In this document: one piece after another, positions 32,301 through 40,500 of the stretch
How the letters are laid out: each line of letters opens with the position of its first letter
Position numbering within the stretch: the first letter of the stretch is position 1
NCBI GenBank assembly: GCA_949317995.1
Contig: OX439042.1
Coordinates: forward strand, 20,687,174 to 20,751,173
Length of the DNA stretch: 64,000 nucleotides
Source: Acholoe squamosa
Taxonomy: Eukaryota; Annelida; Polychaeta; Phyllodocida; Polynoidae
Direction: 5' to 3'
Position numbers and translations under genes: made by a program
Notes under the pieces: generated by a model
Told to the model about the DNA's origin: nothing
The model's database searches: none
What the model saw: only the letters and a program-made list of their open reading frames with translations

Positions 32301-35300
32301 CAAACATACAGTCAAAGACGCTATTCTGCCGTGGTTCTGTCAGAGCACGCAGTTCAAGGTTAAAGACGACATCAAAAATTTGCTTTTACATTAATTGATT
32401 ATGATAAATTGTATCATTATTTACATTCTTGGGGGTATATCTTGCTTATCTTAGAAGAAAATTGACCAAAATAATCATTTTAGTGATCTAGTCTACCTTG
32501 GGTTGATCTTGCTTGATCACAAAATTGGATCCAAATTAAACTCTTAACTATGGCAGAATTCTGGGTCTGATTTGGTACCTTTGACCAGTCATAATTCCAT
32601 TTTAAATTGACAGAGACTTCATTTAAAAAGCAAATCCACTTCCTTTCTCAAGATCTATCCATTGCTCATTAGATAAGTTTAATGGGATAAAGTTTTGAAA
32701 AACTAGGTAAGTGCCTACAATAGAGTAACCAGTGGGTGGGGGGGGGGGACTTATTGGAATTTTGTGGACTATCAAATATCAAATTTTTCTCTGATCCCCC
32801 CCATCAATTATTGTCCAATATATCAAAGTTCTGATAAGAATCCTCATGAAGGCTTATTTTGGATAGGACATGTACTAAAAAAAAAAGATGCTAAAACCTT
32901 ATCAGTAAACATCTAAGGGAGTGGTCATTATTTATCAACAGGGGGGGAGGGTGGGTTTGAGGGGGGGGCGTAAAATTTTCAGACCCCTCCCAAGGGGGGG
33001 GGCTAAAAAAATTTGACCCCTCTTGAGGGGGGGGCTAAAAAAATTCACCCTCTTTTTAGCAAAAAAGCCCGCGCGCTACTATAGATCAAAGAGGGGCGCG
33101 AAAACTCTCCGCGCCGGAGGCGCGGGGGGGGGCGCAAAAGATTTTGACTGCCGTCGAGGGGGGGGCGTAAAAAATTTCCGCGCGTCCGCGCGAAAACCCA
33201 CCACCCCCCCCCCCCCCGTTGATAAATAAGGACCACTCCCTAAGCATCCCACAGTAAAACGCATTACAAAATCTGAAAGATGTTAAAATCTTGCTCCACA
33301 TGCTTGATGCACTATTTTCTAATCCCAGTATTAGAAGAGAAAATGTTACTTTTTCTAGTACATTCCCTATAAATTGACCCTTTGCCAGGTCCCTAGTAAA
33401 CAGGGTTCTGCTCTTGAAAATAACTAACAAGCCCCCCTCCCCACACACACCTAGCAATGAATGACTCGTCCCTGAATATCAAGTGCTGCTTTGCCAATGC
33501 CTGAGGACCGTACAGTTGCTCTTAGTTGTCACCTGTGCTGCTGGAGAGTTCTGAGTCTCAGGTTCACTGCGACTCCAGCTGACTCGTTCAGTCTCAGTCA
33601 CTGTCACAGTGAGACTGACTGAACGAGTCAGCTGGAGTCGCAGTCATTTTCACTGCCTGTCACTTTATTGCCCTTGTTCCTGAGATTTTACATACGTAAT
33701 AATTGGAACTCCTAACTAAGAAAACTGTTTCTACCAATAGCAGGGCATGTCATTATCGATTTGTTATATAAAACTGCATAAATGTCTAGTCTACACTCAC
33801 ATATCTTGGCTTTGTCCGTCTGCTCTTGCAGCCATCTTGGATCGGCCTGCGCCGTGTGTCCGCCACAAGCCTTGCTCGGCGAAGATGGCGTACGCCAATG
33901 GCGGACGTCTAGGTCAACCTGATGCCCCACTCGTCCGCCGGCGTATGTCTCTGAATCCACGGACCTGTCCCCCAAAAGGCTGTTTCTAACGACAGCCTAG
34001 CAAACTATGGGTGATCTACGTTCATTGAGTGTTACCACAACACCCCCAAAACAGCCTGAAAGCTTTGACTGTGTTTTGGTTGCAAAAATTCGATCGGCGT
34101 ACCGCTTCGATTCGACTTCTGGCGGACTTCCAGCGCTTGGCTACGGCGCGCCCTTATAAAACTCAAGAGCCATCTGGAGGAACTTGAGGGAACCTAGGAG
34201 CGGCGGGCGGGTGGGGGTGGGGGGTGGGTAGACTGATACGTTATACCCTATTCGACCTAATACGCGCCCAGAGCGCTTAAAAGATTGTATTTATGGCCCT
34301 CGTCAAGAGTTTTAATATTCTGGAAAATTGGCCTTTTTTAGTCTAAAAAAAAGAGGGGGGAGGGGCGCTTTAGGGAGAGGTCATTTTTTAACAACAGGCC
34401 CAATCAGCAATGGAGTATTGACAATTGGGCCATGCTTGGCCCTATATAACTTATATAGCAAGAATACATTTGGCAAATGTCGACTTATATTATAAGCCGA
34501 CATTTGCCCAATGTATTCTTGCATTTTCATTTGGGCGTGTCCATTTTTTTTCGGAGGGGTCACAATTTTTTTTGCCCCCCGCCTTTGTGCTATAGCAATG
34601 CGCGGACTATTTCACTAAGAAAGTTCCCCCCTCCCCCCAAAAGGGATCTGAATTTTTGTGCCCTTCCCCAAAAAACCACATCCATCCCTTGTTGTTAAAA
34701 ATGACCACTCCATTAAATATTAGGGGAGGGGCGCTTATCACGTCGAATACGGTAAGTCTGTTCTGTTGTACCTCAGCCTCGGCTCACGTCTAGCCTAGTG
34801 TGAAGTCTAGAACATAAGCACATTAGGGAGTGATCATTTTTTAACAACAGGGGGGGGGGCGGTGGGATTGAGGTGGGGGTCAGAATTTTTTCAACCCCTT
34901 GACCGGGGGGGTCAGAATTTTTTCAATACCTCTGATGGGGGGGGGGTCAAAATAGTTTCACCTGTTTTCAGTGGAAAACCCCGCGCGTTACTATAGGCTA
35001 AAAGGGGACGTTCGCACGCGATTTTTGTCCCTTATGGGGGGGTCGTAAAAATTTTACCCCCTCGAGAGGGGGGGGTCGAAATTTTTTTCGCGCGTCCGCG
35101 CGCAAACCCACCAGCCCCCCCCCCCTGTTGTTAAAAAATGATCACTCCCTTACTCCGCCCCCTCTACAAATGTGTTGATACATTTCATACTTAATCTAAC
35201 ATTTCTGCAGGACCCTATAAACCTGATAATGGCTAAAAGACGTCCTTAGAATCATACCTAAGGGAGTGGTCATTTTTTAACAACAGGGCCACTCCCTAAT

Positions 35301-37110
35301 ATGATTAATGTGATGTGCACTCATATTATAATTGCAATTATGATAACAGTGCACATCACACTCAGGATGGACATGGTTTACAGTCAAAGTTAAATGAGAA
35401 AAAAGTGTGTGCATATGTTCTTCGACATTTTTTGGAAATGGGGTCATATACTTTGGTGAATAAATGCCATGAAGAGGGTCCAATGTCCACCCTTCTTAGG
35501 GAGTGATCATTTTTTAACAACAGGGGGGGGGGGCTGGTGGGTTTGCGTGCGGACGTGCGAAAAAAATTTCAACCCCCCTCTTGAGGGGGTAAATTTTTTT
35601 CGACCCCCCCCCATAAGGGACAAAAATCGCGCGCGGACGTCCCCTTTTAGCCTATAGTAACGCGCGGGGTTTTCCACTGAAAACAGGTGAAATTATTTTG
35701 ACCCCCCCCATCAGAGGTATTGAAAAAATGCTGACCCCCCCCCTGGTCAAGGGGTTGAAAAAATTCTGACCCCCCCCTCAAACCCACCGCCCCCCCCCCT
35801 GTTGTTAAAAAATGATCACTCCCTTACCACACAAATTACCAGGACCTTTTTCTCTCTTTTTTTTCTAAACAAATTTACAATGTATTTAGATCTGGTACAA
35901 TAGATCGGGTATGCGCCTGTCTAGCTAAATATCTCAAAATGCAGAAATTACCACCTACCTGCATCTTCTTGCGCACAGTGTCCAATGGGAATGTAATTGT
36001 CTGTGCAACAGCACCAGCTATACATCCGTTTACGAGGCCTCTTATAGGTGACTGTGAGAAGTGAAGGTAATGCTCCCAGATGTTATCCATCATTTCATAC
36101 GCCAAGAACATCATCCCACTGAAGGGCAGAACAGCTTCAAACAGCAAAGAAGTTATGACAATTTATTATTATCACGATTTTGATAACATCATTCTGACCT
36201 ACGTAGTATGCCAGGTTATTACAGACAGGCTATAAGAGAACACACACTGAGCTCTGATTTAGTAAAGTTTAAACGGGTTATAAATCTACTAGAGATACCT
36301 TGTCAAATCTGATGTGATATTAATTGTGAGAGGTTCATTTTTACAGAAGAATTGAAAATTACTACCATTTCACAAGGGTCATTTAGCTATAAAACAACCC
36401 AAGGCCAATTACAATTTATGTCTGGGAATGGGTGTTATCTGCCCTTACTGTTGGAAACTGACCTTTCTTATAGATATTGATTGGTTTGGACTTTTAAATG
36501 GATATAATTATTTTATCAAATCTCCTGTGCTCTGTATACATGTCAATATTTATAGACCTAGTATTTGTTAAAACGCACCTAGGAGAGACGTTGACACACC
36601 GCGATAAAAAGCAAGTAATCCTTCTTCTTTGTATATTGTTACAACGGAATCAGCAATGCCATTGTAATGTGCCAATCTATGACATGTGTGTTGTGCTATG
36701 AGGCGGGTTTTCACGCTGTCCGACGGATACATGGCCACTGTTGCCACCAGTCCTCCACTGGCTCCTGACAATGCCGCCGACCATGGTGTAAGTCGTCCAA
36801 ACCTGTCACAAAATGCTAGTCTCACCCGCTGAAATGTCAATAGCTGGATAGATGAGTATGGGATGATTCTGAGACAACCAATAAAGTTTCCCTTCCAAAA
36901 GGCACGAATGCCCTCGGAACTGTAAAGGCTAGAAATGGATCTAAGGTACCCTGTGCCGGAGGGAAGTGTGTCCCAGGTACCGAGTTGATAGCGAACTTTG
37001 ATCACATCGAGAGGGGCCGTGATGGTTTTGCTGGTGAATCCTGCTATACTAGCACAAGCAAAGCTTTGCATAAATGTTAAACGCACGTCAAACCTGTGCG
37101 TTTTAAGCAT
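26302..37110 (-). CDS. SLC25A43: Mitochondrial carrier, solute carrier family 25 member 43
   Basis: Inner-membrane carrier of unknown substrate. Exons on the minus strand: 37110-36579, 36134-35959, 26846-26712, 26472-26302; phases fit and give 337 residues (human 341). Three carrier repeats are seen: repeat 1 with APLDVIKVRYQ, repeat 2 with YPSDSVKTRLI, repeat 3 with FPLDTVRKKMQ, i.e. the Px[DE]xx[KR]x[KR] signatures. The C-terminal exon (IVPYTGIMFLTHEASKNFFIYHNGY) and the third exon (AYSPVLWDRGNVDV) match the SLC25A43 subfamily rather than SLC25A42 or CoA carriers. The upstream in-frame GTG at 37137 is not needed; the ATG at 37110 gives a normal length. Intron 2 (26847-35958) is 9.1 kb and contains another gene on the same strand. 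Confidence 0.93.
27438..27443 (-). terminator. Candidate poly(A) signal of the nested BESS gene
   Basis: AATAAA on the minus strand, about 860 bp after the stop codon at 28300. Being inside an intron of SLC25A43 on the same strand, its use would truncate SLC25A43, so it is tentative. Confidence 0.3.
28300..33835 (-). CDS. BESS-motif nuclear protein, nested gene
   Basis: Exons on the minus strand: 33835-33801, 31604-31531, 31230-31186, 31032-30988, 30804-30511, 30313-30182, 28953-28804, 28463-28300. All are GT/AG and in phase, giving 312 residues. Exon 5 encodes a charged helical region (TTRKMLRMVAEFSASGQRPR..EKIRLKIKSEKERFERQ) that resembles a small Myb/SANT- or MADF-like fold, not certain. 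Exon 6 has a basic nuclear-localisation-like stretch (KAKRQKGQPLKKQKK). Exons 7-8 give DEDDLWLLSLGPALKRLEPLQK + GLVKIKIQQFLLEAEFG, a good BESS motif, a protein-interaction motif of insect MADF-BESS proteins. No gene symbol recognised. The start ATG lies in CCAAGATGGCTGC, a YY1-type promoter motif. The whole gene sits in SLC25A43 intron 2 on the same strand. Confidence 0.75.
29398..29660 (-). promoter_or_regulatory. Two 48-bp direct repeats with AAAATGGCGGAC motif
   Basis: Copies at 29398-29445 and 29613-29660, nearly identical (ATCGTCTCGCTGTCCGCC and ATTTTGGATTTTG, then GCATGC). On the minus strand each contains CCAAAATGGCGGAC, close to the YY1 site. They lie in intron 6 of the BESS gene and could mark an internal promoter; function is inference. 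Confidence 0.4.
31633..32900. other. Intron 1 of the BESS gene, left part
   Basis: No exon or repeat with clear ends recognised; a G-run lies near 32738-32749. Confidence 0.4.
32917..33240. mobile_element. MITE, GGGAGTG family, 324 bp
   Basis: Inverted ends GGGAGTGGTCATTATTTATC / GATAAATAAGGACCACTCCC flanked by TAA on both sides. The interior has G/C runs, GGGGCTAAAAAAATT blocks and a CGCGCG-rich centre. It lies in intron 1 of the BESS gene. Confidence 0.82.
33568..33642. repeat. Inverted repeat, 25-bp perfect arms
   Basis: TGCGACTCCAGCTGACTCGT+TCAGT (33568-33592) is the exact reverse complement of 33618-33642, with a 25-bp partly complementary centre (CTCAGTCACTGTCACAGTGAG..). It can form a strong hairpin or cruciform. 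It lies in intron 1 of the BESS gene. Confidence 0.85.
34373..34712. mobile_element. GGGAGTG-family MITE carrying a hairpin
   Basis: Ends GGGAGAGGTCATTTTTTAAC and TTGTTAAAAATGACCACTCC, flanked by TTA. The interior carries a long near-perfect hairpin (about 34459-34523) instead of the usual G-run core. Confidence 0.7.
34459..34523. repeat. Hairpin, about 30-bp arms
   Basis: GCAAGAATACATTTGGCAAA+TGTCG pairs with CGACATTTGCCCAATGTATT+CTTGC with one mismatch, and ACTTATA/TATAAG continues towards a minimal loop. Pre-miRNA-like in size, but in a transposon. Confidence 0.75.
34826..35149 (+). mobile_element. GGGAGTG-family MITE, 324 bp, forward
   Basis: TTA-flanked; ends GGGAGTGATCATTTTTTAAC and GTTAAAAAATGATCACTCCC. 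The core shares GGTCAGAATTTTTTCAA, CACCTGTTTTCAGTGGAAAA, CCGCGCGTTACTATAGGC with the copies at 8105 and 35499. Confidence 0.85.
35262..35296. mobile_element. Miniature remnant of the GGGAGTG family, 35 bp
   Basis: GGGAGTGGTCATTTTTTAAC then AACAGGGCCACTCCC, flanked by TAA on each side: little more than one end plus a short opposite end. Likely an internally deleted copy. Confidence 0.6.
35309..35358. repeat. Hairpin with GTGATGTGCACT arms
   Basis: GTGATGTGCACT (left) pairs exactly with AGTGCACATCAC (right); inner arms ATTATAATTGC / GCAATTATGAT extend it with a few mismatches. It lies between two GGGAGTG-family elements. Confidence 0.65.
35499..35823 (-). mobile_element. GGGAGTG-family MITE, 325 bp, reverse
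   Basis: TTA-flanked copy in the opposite orientation to 34826-35149. Read on the minus strand it shows the same core order (TCAGAATTTTTTCAACCCC, CACCTGTTTTCAGTGGAAAA, CGCGCGTTACTATAGGCTAA). Confidence 0.85.
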
Positions 37111-37512
37111 AGTTCGTATGGAAATCTTCTGGCCCACCTTACGATTTTATCTCACACGGCCACGCCCATCCACGTGGGTTTGTTGTTGTTATGGTTGCGC
37201 TAGGCCGGAAATAGTAACTAAGAATCGGTCCTTACGCAAAATATAGTTCTTATAGTTTACGGCTTACATTCCTAAAATGATGAATAAGTTAGAGAGTTTC
37301 TACATTAATGTTGAATAACTTATTAACATAGATAATGCACTATTGTATATTGAAGCATAAGGGTATGTATTGCAAAGGTTATTGCGGTATGATACAAACG
37401 CAGTCGTCCGTCGAACTACTTTCTTGAAAAATCTTCAAGCACAAGTTTTATTTCTCAGTAACAAGACTTCGTGGTGTGTTCGACATTAAGCATCTGCTTT
37501 AAGATTTCAAAA
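37111..37512. promoter_or_regulatory. Bidirectional promoter SLC25A43 / UFSP2
   Basis: 402 bp separate the two start codons, which face away from each other. Motifs seen: a GC/CACCC-like CCACGCCC (37160), a CACGTG E-box (37171-37176) and an ETS-like CCGGAA (37205-37210). No TATA box is evident for either side. Confidence 0.65.
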
Positions 37513-40500
37513 ATGACGGAAGGTGACGTGTTTGTCAGCTCGAAACTGGTAAAGGTAGGAATTTTACTTCAATACCCAATAACGACTGATGAGAGAAGTT
37601 TCTATACTGCACTGACAACACACAGCTACATATTTACTCGAAGTATGCGTGCCTTGGCTCAGTAGACCATGTTTTTCAATTGTGTTTATCATGGTTTCTC
37701 CTATTATCGCCCAGGCCGGTTTTGGCTGATCTTGACCAAACAGATTCAGTCACTGACAGCTGTCAAGCTTTAAATAGATTTTCACCCCCCCCCCCCTCGA
37801 GAGGGGTCTGATATTTTTACGCCCCCCCCTCAAACCCACCAGGCCCCCCTGTTGTTAAAAAATGATCATTCCCTTACCAAAAAGAACTTTTTTAAAGAAA
37901 GGTCTCAATTTTTTTTTTATCCACCCTGCTCTAGTAGTAGTAGGGACGAGTCATTTATTGCCAGCTTGGGGGGGGGCCCTTGATGGATTTTGGCAGATTG
38001 GCAGATTATTTTCAGACTAGGCCGAAATACCTGCCTGCTCACAGGCAGGATCCAAGATGTATACAAGCCTATAGTGGCACAAACACATGGCTAGTCTGAA
38101 CTAAGTACTCACTTTCAGTTCCTGGAAATTGTCCCTCCTATTCACAAACATGTAGTTTTCATGTACATCAGCTTATATTGACTGAAACATGAAATATATC
38201 CAATAAATCTGACATGTTTATCTTGAGCTTAGATATCACTACCTCAATGGCCTCCATTGTCAACATGATGTGGTGCTACCTGGTGGTAGACTGCTCTTGA
38301 AACATAGGGCTAACCAACCAAGAATAGTGTAGTCTTTTTGGCACTAGGTGGCTACACCTGGCTTCAAGATGAGAATAAGGCCACTGCTCGCACCTCGAGG
38401 AGGTGAGCGCTTATTCGCACCTCGAGGATGTGTGTATATCATCGTCCATGATAGACTGTAAGACACGGGTTCTTACACAGACCTGGGTCAATGACACGGT
38501 TGTTCATTTTGAGGAAGGACATTTGACCAGATTGGCAGTTTGACAGGACAATTTGATAGGACTGTTGGACATATTTTTGGACAGTTGAATTTGACAGTTT
38601 GGGATTGATGAAGACAGGTTCTTAGTTTTAAGATGATTATTAACATTTCAAAATGGATTTTTGCCATTCCAAGATTCTAGTATTCTACAACGTAGGGACA
38701 GCATCATCATATAAGGTTGTAGTCCTTTCAAATTCTATAAGAAGAGAGGGATATTATCATAGTTTGAGTCGGGCTTTCCTAGCCCACTTATATCTCCTTT
38801 TTCTTATCCCCTCAGGATGTGTGTGGTGCACATATGCGCGGGCACCGACACATCCCATTGTGAAATGTGTAGTTTAGTAGTTCTCACCATGAATATGACC
38901 TTAGCTGTCGAAATGGCGTTAAACATCTATTACTCACTCACTCTCATAGTTTGAGTTTAGTGTGAGTACTAGGATACAGGCAGTGGTTTAGGGCACCTTA
39001 AAAATATGTCTGTTTCCTGCCCAGAGGATGGGATTTCTCAGACCCATGAGGGAGGGAGGGGGACATTTTTTTTTAGAAAATATTTTTATTTGTCATTTAA
39101 CATCGTAAGCTGGGACAGCATGGATTTGCCATCAGTTTCTAAGATTTAGTGATTGGAAGCCTAGTGGTTTAGTGTGAGTAGTATGGACAGGGTGGTTTAG
39201 TGTGAGTAGTATAGGCAGGGTGGTTTAGTGTGAGTAGTATAGGCAGGGTGGTTTAGTGTGAGTAGTATAGGCAGGGTGGTTTAGTGTCAGAAGTATAGGC
39301 AGAGTGGTGTAGTGTGAGTAGTATAGGCAGAGTGGTTTAGTGTGAGGAGTATAGGCAGGGTGGTTTAGTGTGAGTAGTATAGACAGGGTGGTTTAGTGTG
39401 AGTAGTATAGGCAGGGTGGTTTAGTGTGAGTAGTATAGGCAGAGTGGCTTAGTGTGAGTAGTATAGGCAGGGTGGTTTAGTGTGAGTAGTATAGGCAGGT
39501 GGTTTAGTGTGAGTAGTATAGGCAGGGTGGTTTAGTGTGAGTAGTATAGGCAGAGTGGTTTAGTGTGAGTAGTATAGGCAGAGTGGTTTAGTGTGAGTAG
39601 TATAGGCAGAGTGGCTTAGTGTGAGTAGTATAGGCAGAGTGGTTTAGTGTGAGTAGTATAGGCAGAGTGGTTTAGTGTGAGTAGTATAGGCAGGGTGGCT
39701 TAGTGTGAGTAGTATAGGCAGGGTGGTTTAGTGTGAGAAGTATAGGCAGGGTGGTTTAGTGTGAGTAGTATAGGCAGGGTGGTTTAGTGTGAGTAGTATA
39801 GGCAGGGTGGTTTAGTGTGAGTAGTATAGGCAGAGTGGTTTAGTGTGAGTAGTATAGGCAGAGTGGTTTAGTGTGAGTAGTATAGGCAGAGTGGCTTAGT
39901 GTGAGTAGTATAGGCAGAGTGGTTTAGTGTGAGTAGTATAGACAGAGTGGTTTAGTGTGAGTAGTATAGGCAGGGTGGCTTAGTGTGAGTAGTATAGGCA
40001 GGGTGGTTTAGTGTGAGTAGTATAGGCAGAGTGGTTTAGTGTGAGTAGCATAGGCAGAGTGGTTTAGTGTGAGTAGCATAGGGAGAGTGGTTTAGTGTGA
40101 GTAGTATAGGCAGGGTGGTTTAGTGTGAGTAGTATAGGCAGAGTGGTTTAGTGTGAGTAGTATAGGCAGGCTGGTTTAGTGTGAGTAGTATAGTCAGGGT
40201 GGTTTAGTGTGAGTAGTATAGGCAGAGTGGTTAAATGTGAGTAGTATAGGCAGAGTGGTTTAGTGTGAGTAGTATCTAGGCAGAGTGGTTTAGTGTGAGT
40301 AGTATAGGCAGAGTGGTTTAGTGTGAGGAGTATAGGCAGGGTGGTTTAGTGTGAGTAGTATAGACAGGGTGGTTTAGTGTGAGTAGTATAGGCAGGGTGG
40401 TTTAGTGTGAGTAGTATAGGCAGAGTGGCTTAGTGTGAGTAGTATAGGCAGGGTGGTTTAGTGTGAGTAGTATAGGCAGGGTGGTTTAGTGTGAGTAGTA

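Larger units (their letters stand above)
34246..34752. mobile_element. TA-flanked MITE with a nested MITE
   Basis: Left end CCCTATTCGACCTAATACGC and right end GTCGAATACGG are inverted repeats flanked by TA; GCGCTT / GGGGCGCTTATCACG continue the similarity. A GGGAGTG-family element is inserted inside (34373-34712), leaving about 165 bp of host element. A diverged right end of the same family is seen near 49990-50028. Confidence 0.6.

Noticed and set aside
33023..33457. Gly/Pro-rich ORFs
   Set aside because: Translation of the poly-G/poly-C core of a MITE.
37111..37137. Start of SLC25A43 at 37137
   Set aside because: The codon there is GTG; the first in-frame ATG is at 37110 and gives a length close to the human protein.
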